From Demequina capsici (GTDB taxonomy: Bacteria; Actinomycetota; Actinomycetes; Actinomycetales; Demequinaceae), in contig NZ_CP134880.1 in the NCBI RefSeq assembly GCF_032102965.1, positions 2,294,001 to 2,358,000 of the forward strand: a stretch of 64,000 nt of DNA, in the 5' to 3' direction. A model generated the notes under the pieces. It made no database searches. It saw nothing but the letters and a program-made list of their open reading frames with translations, and was not told the origin of the DNA. This document shows positions 39,738-48,953 of the stretch, one piece after another. Within the stretch, counting starts at the first letter, position 1, and each line of letters starts with the position of its first letter. The translations under genes and the position numbers were made by a program.

Positions 39738-42700
39738 TCACGAGGCGGACGGGGAGGCGGACGGGCTGGGCGAGGCGGTCGCGGCGGAGCCCGAGCCATC
39801 CGTCGACGTGGCGGCGAGCGCCGCGTCGAGCTGATCCTGCGCGACGACCGCATCCTGCAGGGCCTGATCCAGCGCGTCCTGAGCGTCCCCGTATGCGGCG
39901 AAGTCGCCGGCCGCGAGCGCGGTGTTGCCGTCGGTGATCGCCTGCTGTGCACGGTCGAGTGCGTCCCGCAGATCCTGGCGAGCCTGGGCGGCCGCGGTCG
40001 TGTCGGTCGTCCCGCCTGTGGAGCCGCCGCTCGTGGAGCCGTCCGAGCCGCCTGTCGTCGTCCCCGTGTCGGGTTCGACAGTGCCGTCGGATGCGCCGTC
40101 GCCGAACACCTGGTCGAGCGCCTCCGCCAAGGTGTCCGCGAATCCGACCTGGTCACCGAAGGCGACGAAGACCTTCCGAAGCAGCGGCACCTGCGTGCCC
40201 GTGCTCGCCTGCACGTAGACCGGCTGAACGTAGAGCAGGCCGCCACCGACCGGCAGCGTGAGCAGGTTGCCGTTCTTCACCGTCGACTCGCCCTGGCGCA
40301 GGATGTTCAGCACCGTCTGCGCCTCGGAGTCGGCGTTGAAGTTGTTCTGGACCTGGCCAGGCCCTGGGATGGTCGTGTCGCGCGGCAGCTCGAGGAGTCG
40401 CAGCGTGCCGTAGTCCGAGGAGACCTCGCCGGCGGTGTCGCCGGTCTCCGAGTCCACCGCAAGGTATCCGGTGAGGATGTTGCGCGCGTTGTCGCCCGCA
40501 GGGATGAAGTTCGACGTGAGCGAGAACGTCGGGTCCGCCTGACCCGGCATCTGCAGCGTCAGGTAGTACGGCGCCTGGAGGCTCGTCGAGTCGTTGGGGT
40601 CGTCGGGCACCTGCCAGAAGTCGCCCTCCGAGAAGAAGGTGGCCGCGTCGGTGACGTGGTACTTCGACAGCTGGTAGCGCTGGATCTGGAACAGGTCCTC
40701 GGGGTAGCGCAGGTGGCTCATGAGGCCCGACGAGATCTCCGACATGGGTCGGATCTCGTTCGGGAAGATGGACTGCCAGGTCTGCAGGATCGGATCCTGG
40801 TCGTCCCAGGCGTACAGCGTCACGGAGCCGTCGTACGCGTCGACCACGGCCTTCACCGAGTTGCGGACGTAGTTCAGCAGGGTCGGCTGAAGCGAGTCGG
40901 AGGCGCCTGCGAACACGGACGACGCGTCGACGAGCGACGAGTACGGGTACGCCGACGTGGTGGTGTAGCCGTCGACGATCCACACCACACGCCCGTCGAC
41001 CACCGCGGGGTACGCGGTCGAGTCGAGCTCGAGGTACGGCGCCACGCGGGCCACGCGCTCGATCGGGTCGCGGTAGTACAGCACCTGCGACTCGGACGTG
41101 ACACGGTCGGAGAACAGGATCTGCTCGTCGCCGAAGGAGATCGCGTACATGAGCTTCTCGAACAGGTTCCCGATCGACGGGCCGCCGTCGCCGCTGTACG
41201 TCGTGTTCTGCTGGCCGTTGGCCGACGCGTCGTCGGGGTAGTCCAGCTCCCACGAGGGGGTGCCCTCAGGGGCGCCGACGATCGAGTAGTCAGGCAGGTT
41301 CTGGCCGAAGTAGATGCGCGGCTCGTAGTCGCCGAGCAGGCCGGACGACGGGATGCCGCCCTCGAGGAACGAAGGCTGGCCGTCCGAGGTGAGGACGTTG
41401 CCGTACGCCGCCACCACGCCGAAGCCGTGCGTGTACACCGTGTGATCGTTGATCCAGTTGCGGCTGCCCGAGTCGAGTCCGTCGAGGTTCAGCTCGCGCA
41501 CCGCGATGACCGTGTCCTGGCTCAGCCCGTTGATGACGTAGCGGTCCACGTTCAGCTGGTCCTCGAACGTGTAGTACTGCTTGTTCTGCTGCAGCTGCTG
41601 GAACGCGGGCGCCACGATGTTCGGGTCGAGCAGGCGGATCTGGGTGGTCGTCTCCGCGTCCGCGCGAAGCGCGGTCGCGTCGGCCTCGGTCGTCGCGGCA
41701 TACGGCGTCACCTCGACGTTGTCGATGCCGTACGCGATCCGCGTCGCATCGATGTTGCGCTGGATGTACTCCGTCTCGAGCTCCTGCTCGTTCGGGTTCA
41801 CCTGGAACCTCTGCACGACGGCCGGGTAGATCCCGCCGATCGTGACCGCGGCCAGCACCATCAGCGCGACGCCGACGATGGGGATGCGCCAGTCGGCCCG
41901 CCAGATGACCACAAGGAAGAGGATCCCGACGATCACCGCGATGCCGGCCAGGATGCCGCGCGACGGCAGCACGGCGTTCACGTCGGTGTACGAGGCGCCG
42001 TAGATCCGCGTCCCCTGCTTGGTCAGCAGGCTGAAGCGGTCGAGCCAGTAGTTCGCTGCGATCCCGAGCATGACGATGAGGCCCAGGACCGCCAGCTGGA
42101 TGCGCGCACCCTTCGAGGCGATGAACTTGCGCCCACCCCCTGCGATCGAGCCGTAGAGCAGGTGCACGAACGCGGCCACGACGGCGCACAGGATCGAGAT
42201 CGCCAGCACGTACGCCACGAGCGAGCGCAGCACCGGCAGCGTGAAGATGTAGAAGCTCGCGTCGAGCCCGAACTGCGGGTCCGAGGTGCCGAAGGGCTGC
42301 CTGTTCAGGAACAGGAGCACCTCCTGCCACTGCGACGCCATCGCGCCGCCGGCGATGAGGCCCACGAGCGCAGGCAGGGTGATCATGACAGCACGCTCGA
42401 GCGGCTCGATCTGCTCGCGGTAGCGATCGAGGCTGGAGCGCCCGTCGCTGCGCGCGGGGCGCGCGCGCTTCGCGAGGTGGAGCGACGCCCATACGGCCGC
42501 CGCGGCGATGCCGCCGAACAGCACGAACAGGACGACGCGCGCCAGCCACTGGGTCCAGACCACCTGGAAGTACCCCACCTGCCGGTACCACGCCACCTCG
42601 GTGTAGAGGTTCGCGGCGATCACCGCGAGCACCACCAGGACGCCGACCACGATCGCCGTGATGGCGAGCGGGCTGCGGCGGCGCGGCACACGGAGCGGTC

Positions 42701-42740
42701 GTGGTGGGTGGGGCTGATTGCCGTCTGCGGCGAACGTCAC
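39738..42740 (-). CDS. UPF0182 family membrane protein
   Basis: A 1000-residue protein (usual length for UPF0182/COG1615). GTG 42740 follows a TGAGGA Shine-Dalgarno. Seven helices lie in residues ~25-330 (first IVVGVLVVLAVIAANLYTEVAWY, family-typical), then a ~550-residue outer domain with NVEVTPYAA, RNWINDHTVYTHGFGVV and EPRIYFGQ, all conserved in the family. The end is an acidic Ala/Gln coiled stretch and a Ser/Pro-rich tail. Function is unknown; the homologue is Rv3193c, beside the PDZ-Lon gene as here. Confidence 0.93.
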   Translation of the reverse strand: MTFAADGNQPHPPRPLRVPRRRSPLAITAIVVGVLVVLAVIAANLYTEVAWYRQVGYFQVVWTQWLARVVLFVLFGGIAAAAVWASLHLAKRARPARSDGRSSLDRYREQIEPLERAVMITLPALVGLIAGGAMASQWQEVLLFLNRQPFGTSDPQFGLDASFYIFTLPVLRSLVAYVLAISILCAVVAAFVHLLYGSIAGGGRKFIASKGARIQLAVLGLIVMLGIAANYWLDRFSLLTKQGTRIYGASYTDVNAVLPSRGILAGIAVIVGILFLVVIWRADWRIPIVGVALMVLAAVTIGGIYPAVVQRFQVNPNEQELETEYIQRNIDATRIAYGIDNVEVTPYAATTEADATALRADAETTTQIRLLDPNIVAPAFQQLQQNKQYYTFEDQLNVDRYVINGLSQDTVIAVRELNLDGLDSGSRNWINDHTVYTHGFGVVAAYGNVLTSDGQPSFLEGGIPSSGLLGDYEPRIYFGQNLPDYSIVGAPEGTPSWELDYPDDASANGQQNTTYSGDGGPSIGNLFEKLMYAISFGDEQILFSDRVTSESQVLYYRDPIERVARVAPYLELDSTAYPAVVDGRVVWIVDGYTTTSAYPYSSLVDASSVFAGASDSLQPTLLNYVRNSVKAVVDAYDGSVTLYAWDDQDPILQTWQSIFPNEIRPMSEISSGLMSHLRYPEDLFQIQRYQLSKYHVTDAATFFSEGDFWQVPDDPNDSTSLQAPYYLTLQMPGQADPTFSLTSNFIPAGDNARNILTGYLAVDSETGDTAGEVSSDYGTLRLLELPRDTTIPGPGQVQNNFNADSEAQTVLNILRQGESTVKNGNLLTLPVGGGLLYVQPVYVQASTGTQVPLLRKVFVAFGDQVGFADTLAEALDQVFGDGASDGTVEPDTGTTTGGSDGSTSGGSTGGTTDTTAAAQARQDLRDALDRAQQAITDGNTALAAGDFAAYGDAQDALDQALQDAVVAQDQLDAALAATSTDGSGSAATASPSPSASPSAS

Positions 42741-42801
42741 TGTCGGTCCTCACGAGCTCGTCGGTCGGTGCCGCCAGGCGGCGGCTCGAAGGTGCTGTCG
42801 A

Positions 42802-43974
42802 CTAGCCTGCCACAGCCTCGCACGTGGGCAGGTCCTCCGTCTGTCCCGCGCCGATCGCCTCGATGGCCGCGTACGCCTCGTCGATGTCCTTCACCGCCAC
42901 AACGGACAGTCCGTCGGGAACGTGCCCGACGGCCTCCGAGCAGTTGGCGACCGGCGCCAGGAACCAGTCGGCGCCGTCACGTCGGGCGCCGATCATCTTC
43001 AGGTCGATGCCGCCGATCGCGCCCACGTTGCCGAGCGAGTCGATGGTGCCGGTGCCCGCGACAGCCGCACCGTTCAGCTCGTCCTTCTCCGTCAGCTTGT
43101 CCATGATCCCGAGCGTGAACATGAGGCCCGCACTCGGGCCCCCCACCGTGTCGATCGCCACGTTCACGTCGATCGGGAGGTCGAACGTGGGATCGACCAG
43201 GATGCCCATGATCGGGTTGCCATCCGCGTCCGCCACCAGCGCGAACTGGACGTCCCTGGTGATGCCGTCCCTGTCGATCGTGACCGTGAGCTCGTCGCCC
43301 ACCGCGTGCGCGGCGATCGCGTCGGACAGGTCGCGGAAGCCGTCGAGGTGCTCACCGTCCACCGCGGTGAGGACGTCCCCCACCTGCAGCACGCCCGACG
43401 CAGCGGAGGAGTCGAGCACGACGGCCACCGTGAGCGTCGCCGACACCTCGGTTCCCAGCGCCTCGAGCGCCGAGACCGTCGCGGCCTCCTGCGAGGTCAC
43501 CCACTCCTGGTGCGACTGCTGCTCCACGGCGTCGGCCTCCTGGTCCGTGCCGAAGACAGCCTCACGCGGCGTGGTGTACGCCGAGCTCGAGAGGTAGCCG
43601 CGCAGCACCGAGCCCATCGTCATCAGCCGGGACCCGGCGTCCTGCACCGAGACCGTCACTAGCCTGAGCTCACCGGACGGCTCGTACGTGGGCGCACCTG
43701 AGATGGAGACGAGGGGGGTCCCGTCGGAGCCCGTGCCAAGCGTGTCGTAGGTGGGCCCGGGCCCACCGATCGCATACGGCGACGGCAGCAGCGCCAGCAC
43801 AGCGACGAGCGCGCTCGTCGCGAGCCCCGCAGCCGCCACGACCTTCTCACGGCGCGTCGCGAGGCCCTCCGAGAACCGACCGTGGGGCGCCGGGTCCGCG
43901 GCGAGGTCGTCGATCGTGGGCATCTCATCAGCGCCGGGGGCGGAGTCGTCCATCACCGCACCATCATTGCTCAT
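42802..43974 (-). CDS. PDZ domain Lon-like serine protease (YlbL type)
   Basis: A 390-residue membrane-anchored protease. After a cytoplasmic Asp/Pro-rich start, one helix (AGLATSALVAVLALLPSPYAI) leads outside. A PDZ domain (~190-250: VLQVGDVLTAVDGEHL) precedes a Lon catalytic domain with Ser281 in GGPSAGLMF and Lys326 in IDLKMIGA, the correct dyad spacing. The homologue is Rv3194c. The ATG at 43974 is the longest start; ATG 43953 is possible, with GATGGT six nt upstream. It is divergent from the DUF2342 gene and follows UPF0182 as in M. tuberculosis. Confidence 0.92.
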   Translation of the reverse strand: MSNDGAVMDDSAPGADEMPTIDDLAADPAPHGRFSEGLATRREKVVAAAGLATSALVAVLALLPSPYAIGGPGPTYDTLGTGSDGTPLVSISGAPTYEPSGELRLVTVSVQDAGSRLMTMGSVLRGYLSSSAYTTPREAVFGTDQEADAVEQQSHQEWVTSQEAATVSALEALGTEVSATLTVAVVLDSSAASGVLQVGDVLTAVDGEHLDGFRDLSDAIAAHAVGDELTVTIDRDGITRDVQFALVADADGNPIMGILVDPTFDLPIDVNVAIDTVGGPSAGLMFTLGIMDKLTEKDELNGAAVAGTGTIDSLGNVGAIGGIDLKMIGARRDGADWFLAPVANCSEAVGHVPDGLSVVAVKDIDEAYAAIEAIGAGQTEDLPTCEAVAG

Positions 43975-44064
43975 AGCGAACGCGGCGCCCAAACGCCTCC
44001 CCCGAACGTTACGTTGGTCGAAGGCGACGCACCCCTGCGGCGCTCCAAGTGTCGAGGAGACGCC

Positions 44065-45456
44065 GTGACCGACGATCAGACCCCCTGGATGCGCCTTCTG
44101 CGCGAGCTCTTCGGGGACGACGCCGAGGAGGCGCTCGCCGAGCTGCAGCGCATGGGGATGGACCCGCAGGCGCTCGCACAGGCGTCCGGCATGGGCACGT
44201 CGCCCGCGATGATGGACCACGTCCTCCGCCAGATCCGCACCCTCCTGTCGCAGTCGGCCGGCGAGGACGTGAACTGGCAGCTCGCGCACGACGTCGCCCG
44301 TGGCCTCGCTGCCCAGGGCGGAGACCCCACCGTCACCGCGCACGTCGCCGCCGAGCATCGGGCGATCGTGTCCGAGGCCGAGCTCTGGCTCGACGCGGCC
44401 ACCGACCTCGATCCGTCCCGGCTCGAGCCGCGCGTGTGGAGCCGCGCCGAATGGGTCGAGGCGACGCTGCCCACATGGCGGTCGCTCGCGGGCCCGGTGG
44501 CGGTGAGCGTCTCGCAGGCCCTCGGGAGCGTCCTCGGTCGTGACCTCGCAGGCGCCGACGACCCCGACGATCCCGCGAACGCGCTGCTCGGCGAGCAGGG
44601 CCGCGCCATGATCTCCTCCGTCAGCCCCACCGTGTGCGGCATGCACGTGGGCCAGGCGGCGGGAGAGATGGCGCGTGAGGCGTTCGGCGGCACCGACCTG
44701 GGGATCCCACTGCTGCCGGAGCCTCGCGTCGCGATCGTGCCCAAGGCCGTCGAGGACTTCGCCCACGGCCTGGAGGGCGTCGACGAGCATGAGGTGAAGG
44801 CCTTCCTCGCGCTGCGCGAGGCCGCGCACGTGAGACTGTTCCAGGCCGCCCCGTGGCTCCAGGCCTCGCTGCACTCGCTCATCGAGCGCTACTCGCAGGG
44901 CATCAGGATCGACGCCGACGCGCTCGACGAGGCCGTGCGGGACGCCGGCTACGGCGATCCGGCGAAGCTGCAGAAGGCGCTGACCCGCGGAATCTTCGCG
45001 CCCGAGCATTCGGACGAGCAGTCCGCGACGCTCGAGTCGATCGAGACGCTGCTGGCGCTCGTCGAGGGCTGGGTGCAGGACGTGACGATGCGCGCCGCAG
45101 CTCCGCATCTTGCGTCGCTCAGCCAGCTGAGCGAGATGATGCGCCGGCGGCGCGCCGCCGGCGGGCCCGCGGAGGACACCTTCGCGACCCTGCTCGGGCT
45201 CGAGCTGCGCCCGCGTCGTATGCGCGACGCCGCGGCGATGTGGGCGGCCCTCGCCTCGAAGGCGGGTCCCTCTGCGCGCGACGAGGTGTGGTCGCACCCG
45301 GATCTGCTCCCGACCGCGGAGGATCTCGAGGACTGGTCGGCGTGGGTCGAGCGCCGCGTCTCGGGCGACACCGTCGACGACATGGATCGCGAGCTCGAGC
45401 GGCTCCTCGGTGGCGGCGGAGGGCCCGAGCAGGGCGACGAGCCCGCTCACGAGTGA
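44065..45456 (+). CDS. DUF2342/zincin_2 family protein
   Basis: A 463-residue protein; GTG 44065 is supported by GAGGAG five nt upstream. The family is described as zinc-dependent metalloprotease-like. The helix FLALREAAHVRLFQAAPWL carries EAAH in place of a full HExxH site, so catalysis is doubtful. SSVSPTVCGMHVGQAAGEMAREAFGG and GIPLLPE are the best-conserved parts. The C-terminus is Gly/Glu rich. Homologue of Rv3195, divergent from the PDZ-Lon gene as here. No membrane segment. Confidence 0.88.
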   Translation: MTDDQTPWMRLLRELFGDDAEEALAELQRMGMDPQALAQASGMGTSPAMMDHVLRQIRTLLSQSAGEDVNWQLAHDVARGLAAQGGDPTVTAHVAAEHRAIVSEAELWLDAATDLDPSRLEPRVWSRAEWVEATLPTWRSLAGPVAVSVSQALGSVLGRDLAGADDPDDPANALLGEQGRAMISSVSPTVCGMHVGQAAGEMAREAFGGTDLGIPLLPEPRVAIVPKAVEDFAHGLEGVDEHEVKAFLALREAAHVRLFQAAPWLQASLHSLIERYSQGIRIDADALDEAVRDAGYGDPAKLQKALTRGIFAPEHSDEQSATLESIETLLALVEGWVQDVTMRAAAPHLASLSQLSEMMRRRRAAGGPAEDTFATLLGLELRPRRMRDAAAMWAALASKAGPSARDEVWSHPDLLPTAEDLEDWSAWVERRVSGDTVDDMDRELERLLGGGGGPEQGDEPAHE

Positions 45457-45591
45457 CCCGCGCGTCGCGCGCGCGACTCACCGGCACCACGGTGCGCGAG
45501 CCCGCCCCCGGGTGACGTAGGCTCTAGCGGTCGCCTGCGGCCGTCGCGACACGGCGTGCTGGGATGACGACCTTTCGCGGTACCTCCCGTC

Positions 45592-45597
45592 TACGCT
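45592..45597 (+). promoter_or_regulatory. possible -10 element for the DUF5679 gene
   Basis: TACGCT in the 213-bp gap before the DUF5679 gene; it would give a ~65-nt leader. A second candidate, TAGGCT at 45518-45523, would give a ~140-nt leader. Confidence 0.35.
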
Positions 45598-45630
45598 GGG
45601 GGGCGAAGGGTCCACGAGACCGATCGACGT

Positions 45631-45646
45631 GCGGCCAGGGGGCCGC
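45631..45646 (+). promoter_or_regulatory. small hairpin before the DUF5679 ribosome-binding site
   Basis: GCGGCC and GGCCGC pair perfectly around AGGG, 8 nt before the GAAGGAGGAAAGG Shine-Dalgarno. Confidence 0.35.
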
Positions 45647-45669
45647 GCCCTACGAAGGAGGAAAGGCTC

Positions 45670-45825
45670 ATGGGCGAGAAGTACCAGGGCGAGTTCTACT
45701 GCGTGAAGTGCAAGGAGAAGCGCGAGACCGAGGGTGACGTCGTCGTCGCCAACGACCGCCGCATGGCGAAGGGCATCTGCCCGGTGTGCGGCACCAAGCT
45801 CAACCGCATCCTCGGCAAGGCGTAA
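45670..45825 (+). CDS. DUF5679 zinc-ribbon protein
   Basis: A 51-residue protein with two CxxC knuckles: YCVKCKEKRE near the start and ICPVCGTKLNRILGK near the end. This is the complete DUF5679 pattern of a small zinc ribbon. It has an unusually strong GAAGGAGGAAAGG Shine-Dalgarno, suggesting high translation. Function unknown; the strongly conserved length and charge suggest nucleic-acid or ribosome binding (inference). Confidence 0.9.
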   Translation: MGEKYQGEFYCVKCKEKRETEGDVVVANDRRMAKGICPVCGTKLNRILGKA

Positions 45826-45840
45826 GCGCCCCACCGACCT

Positions 45841-45882
45841 CACGAAGGCGGGTCGTCCCTCACGGGGCGGCCCGCCTTCGTG
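45841..45882. terminator. terminator after the DUF5679 gene
   Basis: CACGAAGGCGGG and its complement form a 12-bp perfect stem with further inner pairs; it begins 15 nt after the stop codon. Confidence 0.8.
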
Positions 45883-45955
45883 CGTATGCGGGCATCTCTC
45901 GGGTCCGTCTGGATTCCACCCTGTGGACAGCCGCCATGAGGGCATGCGGCGATGG

Positions 45956-45961
45956 CACGAT
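45956..45961 (+). promoter_or_regulatory. possible -10 element for the ThiF-like gene
   Basis: CACGAT lies 6 nt before ATG 45968; one base from TACGAT. Confidence 0.32.
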
Positions 45962-45967
45962 CGGGCC

Positions 45968-46843
45968 ATGCGCCTCAAGCCGTGCACTCCCGTTCTCGCC
46001 CGTCCCGACGGCGGCCTTCAGGTCGGCGTCGCTCGTCCGGTCCTTCTCAGGGGCCTCGACGCCGCGCAGCAGTCGCTCGTGCGCGCCGCCGAGACCGCGC
46101 ACGTCGGTGCGCGAGACCTCGCGGTGCTCGGCACCGCCGGACGCCATCTGTATGACGCGGGCCTTCTCGCTGAGGACGCCGTCGCACCCACGGGGGTGGT
46201 CGCGATCCAGGGCGCCGGCCGGGTGGGCCTCGAGCTGGGCGCCGCGCTCGCTGCGGCGGGCCTGCGCGTGGGCTTCACGGACCGTCGCCCCGCCGCTGAG
46301 GAGCCGGGCCTGTATCCGCGCCGCGCTCTCGTGTCCACCTGCGCCGGCGGCGCGGCGTGGGCGGTGCGCGAGCGGCAACCAGACGCCCACGTGGTCGATC
46401 CGGCGAATCCGTCGCTGGTGGTGCTCGTGACGCTCGGGGGCGCCGCCCGCCACGCGACCGCACAGTGGGAGCACGACGGCGTGCCGCACCTGGTGATCAG
46501 CCTCGACGATTCCGGCGCGATAGTGGGTCCGCTGGTCGTCCCGGGCGTCACCGCGTGCGGACGGTGCGTGGCGCTTGAGCGCACGGACCACGATCCGGCG
46601 TGGCCCGCGCTCCTGGATCAGCTGTCCGTCCGCGCTCCCAAGCCCGCGCCTGGCATCGTTCCCGATGTGGTGGCGACCGCGGCACGCATGATCACCGCGC
46701 ACCTGCGCAGGGCCGCTGTCTCGGGAGAGTCGTGGCGAATCGACGCGGGTGCTGCGCCACGGCGGTTCGAGTCGAGTCCGCACCCGCGGTGCGGTTGCGG
46801 CGCCGCGGTCCAGACGCCCGCGATGGCGCGGGCCTCTCGCTGA
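45968..46843 (+). CDS. ThiF/E1-like adenylyltransferase family protein
   Basis: A 291-residue protein. A first part (residues ~1-85) resembles a winged-helix lead domain (LRGLDAAQQSLVRA). The Rossmann fold starts at VVAIQGAGRVGLELGAALAAAGL, with an acidic residue after the next strand (FTDRRP). A Cys pair, ACGRCVALE, and a closing CGCG suggest a zinc knuckle as in E1-like enzymes. The catalytic Arg and Cys of true E1 enzymes are not obvious. In actinobacteria such genes sit near uvrD2; some annotations link them to peptide-modifying cyclodehydratases, but no precursor peptide is visible. Convergent with uvrD2. Confidence 0.75.
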   Translation: MRLKPCTPVLARPDGGLQVGVARPVLLRGLDAAQQSLVRAAETAHVGARDLAVLGTAGRHLYDAGLLAEDAVAPTGVVAIQGAGRVGLELGAALAAAGLRVGFTDRRPAAEEPGLYPRRALVSTCAGGAAWAVRERQPDAHVVDPANPSLVVLVTLGGAARHATAQWEHDGVPHLVISLDDSGAIVGPLVVPGVTACGRCVALERTDHDPAWPALLDQLSVRAPKPAPGIVPDVVATAARMITAHLRRAAVSGESWRIDAGAAPRRFESSPHPRCGCGAAVQTPAMARASR

Positions 46844-46883
46844 CAGCCTCGCGCCTCGCGTGCGCTGCGGCGCCGAGGCCGAT

Positions 46884-46925
46884 GCCGAGGCGACGCTGCC
46901 TAGGCAACGCTGCTGAGGCGACCCG
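46884..46925 (+). repeat. three tandem 14-bp repeats
   Basis: GCCGAGGCGACGCT, GCCTAGGCAACGCT and GCTGAGGCGACCCG follow each other with exact 14-bp spacing in the 116-bp gap between the ThiF-like gene and uvrD2; a partial copy lies at 46872. The gap otherwise holds nothing I recognise. Confidence 0.5.
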
Positions 46926-46959
46926 CAGCTGCAGCGGTCGGTGACGCGCTGCCTCCGCC

Positions 46960-48951
46960 TCAGTGCTGGGCCACGATCTCCAGGATGTCGAGGCCGTACT
47001 GCTCAAGCTTCGACTGGCCGATCCCGCCGATCTTCGCCAGGTCGCCACGAGTGCCGGGCCTGTCGCGCGCGATCTGCACCAGCGACGTGTCCACCAGCAC
47101 GGTGAACGCAGGCTTGCCTGCGGCCTGCGCGGTCTCCAACCGCCACCTCTTCAGCGACTCGAACAGTCGCAGCTGCTCGGCGTCGAGCTCCTGAAGCTCC
47201 GCCTTGGTGGATCGCCGGGGTGCGCGTGCAGGAGCGGCGTCCGGCCACCACCGCTCGAGGAATCGTGTCCGCTTCCTTGTGGCCTTCCCGCCTTCGCGTC
47301 GCGCACGGGCGAACGACAGCGCCAGATGCTCACGAGCCCGGGTGATGGCGACATAGAGCAGGCGTCGCTCCTCCTCCACCGCCTCGTCGGTCTCCGCCAT
47401 CGAGATGGGCATCAGCCCTTCCGAGCAGCCGACCACGAAGACGGCGTCCCACTCGAGACCCTTGGCCGCGTGGATCGAGCTGAGGGTGACGCCTTCGACG
47501 GCTGGCGCATGCTGCGCCTGGGCGCGTTCCACCAGGTGGTCGACCAGGTCCCGCATGGTCATCTCGCCGCCTGCATCCGCGTCCAGATCGTCGGCCAGCT
47601 GGACGAGCGCCTGCAGGTTGTCCCACCGCTCCCGCACCGCGCCCCGCTCCGCGGGGGGCGACTCTGCCCATCCGATGTCGCTCAACGCGGAACGGACCCG
47701 CTCTCCCAACGAGGCCTCGTCGGGCGCGACAGCAGCCGCGCGCAGCAGCACCATCGCTCGCTTGACCTCGTCACGGTCGAAGAACCGTTGGCCACCACGC
47801 ACGAGGTAGCCGACGCCGCGCTCCGCGAACGCCTCCTCGAACAGCTCGGACTGGCTGTTCGTGCGGTAGAGCACCGCGATCTCGCTCGCTGACACGCCTG
47901 AGGCGATGAGCGCCTGCGCAGCGTCCGCGACGCCCGCAGCCTCCGCGGCGTCGTCCGGATAGGCCTTGAATCCGACCGCCGGACCAGAGGGCCGCTGCGC
48001 GACAAGCTCGACGCCTGCGTCCGCCACGCCCCGCCGGGCCATGAGCCCGTTCGCAAGGTTCACCACCTGCGGGGTGGACCGGTAGTCGCGCACCAGTCGG
48101 ACCGTCTGCGCCGCGGGATACCTGCGTGAGAAGCCGAGCAGGTGACGAGGGCTGGCACCCGCGAAGGAGTAGATCGTCTGCGCGGGATCTCCCACGACGC
48201 ACAGGTCCTCGCGCCCGCCCAGCCACTGGTCCAGCAGGAACTGCTGCAGCGCCGACACGTCCTGGTACTCGTCGACCACGAAGTGCCTGTACTGACGCCG
48301 GATCTGGTCCCCCACCTCCGCGTGCCTGCCGATGATGTCGGCCAGCAGCAGCAGGATGTCCTCGAAGTCGAGGACCACCGCGTCCGTCTTCACCTCCTCG
48401 TAGGCCCGCATCGCGTCCGCCACCTGCGTGCGGTTGAGGCCGGCGGGCTCGGGGCGCGACGAGTCGGCGGTGACCCGCACGTAGTCCTCTGCGGCGACGA
48501 GCGACACCTTGGCCCACTCGATCTCGCTCGCAAGATCGCGGACGGCGAGGCGGTCGAGGCTGAGGCCCACCTGGCGTGCCGCGCGACCGATCAACGGCGC
48601 CTTGTGCTCCACGATCTGCGGGATCTGCCCACCGACCACCTGCGGCCAGAAATAGCTGAGCTGCCGCAGCGCCGCGGCGTGGAAGGTGCGCGCCTGCACA
48701 CCGGTCGCGCCGAGGGCCCGCAGCCGCTGCCTCATCTCCCCTGCCGCACGCGCGGTGAACGTCACCGCCAGGACCGACTGAGGGTTGTACGCGGACACCC
48801 GGACGCCGTACGCGATGCGATGCGTGATCGCGCGCGTCTTGCCCGTGCCCGCGCCGGCGAGCACGCACACCGGGCCGTGGAGTGCGGTGGCGACCGCGCG
48901 CTGCTCCGGGTCGAGCGCTTCGAGGATCTGGTCTGCTGACATCACAGGCAT
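46960..48951 (-). CDS. uvrD2: ATP-dependent DNA helicase UvrD2
   Basis: A 663-residue superfamily 1 helicase. Walker A AGAGTGKTRA, Walker B VVDEYQDVS, GDPAQTIYSFAGA, RDYRSTPQV, SSIHAAKGLEWDAVF and YVAITRARE are all present. The C-terminus after residue ~570 is an HRDC domain (ELQELDAEQLRLFESLKRWRLE, ending IGQSKLEQYG), as in UvrD2 (Rv3198c). In mycobacteria the protein is essential and acts with Ku. Start: ATG 48951 or ATG 48942; neither has a Shine-Dalgarno. The four-Cys linker reported for mycobacterial UvrD2 is not seen. A perfect palindrome covers the upstream region. Confidence 0.93.
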   Translation of the reverse strand: MPVMSADQILEALDPEQRAVATALHGPVCVLAGAGTGKTRAITHRIAYGVRVSAYNPQSVLAVTFTARAAGEMRQRLRALGATGVQARTFHAAALRQLSYFWPQVVGGQIPQIVEHKAPLIGRAARQVGLSLDRLAVRDLASEIEWAKVSLVAAEDYVRVTADSSRPEPAGLNRTQVADAMRAYEEVKTDAVVLDFEDILLLLADIIGRHAEVGDQIRRQYRHFVVDEYQDVSALQQFLLDQWLGGREDLCVVGDPAQTIYSFAGASPRHLLGFSRRYPAAQTVRLVRDYRSTPQVVNLANGLMARRGVADAGVELVAQRPSGPAVGFKAYPDDAAEAAGVADAAQALIASGVSASEIAVLYRTNSQSELFEEAFAERGVGYLVRGGQRFFDRDEVKRAMVLLRAAAVAPDEASLGERVRSALSDIGWAESPPAERGAVRERWDNLQALVQLADDLDADAGGEMTMRDLVDHLVERAQAQHAPAVEGVTLSSIHAAKGLEWDAVFVVGCSEGLMPISMAETDEAVEEERRLLYVAITRAREHLALSFARARREGGKATRKRTRFLERWWPDAAPARAPRRSTKAELQELDAEQLRLFESLKRWRLETAQAAGKPAFTVLVDTSLVQIARDRPGTRGDLAKIGGIGQSKLEQYGLDILEIVAQH

Positions 48952-48953
48952 TG

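Noticed and set aside
45968-46843. Thiazole/oxazole-modified peptide biosynthesis cluster around the ThiF-like gene
   Set aside because: No YcaO gene, dehydrogenase or precursor peptide is nearby; the gene is part of a conserved chromosomal neighbourhood.
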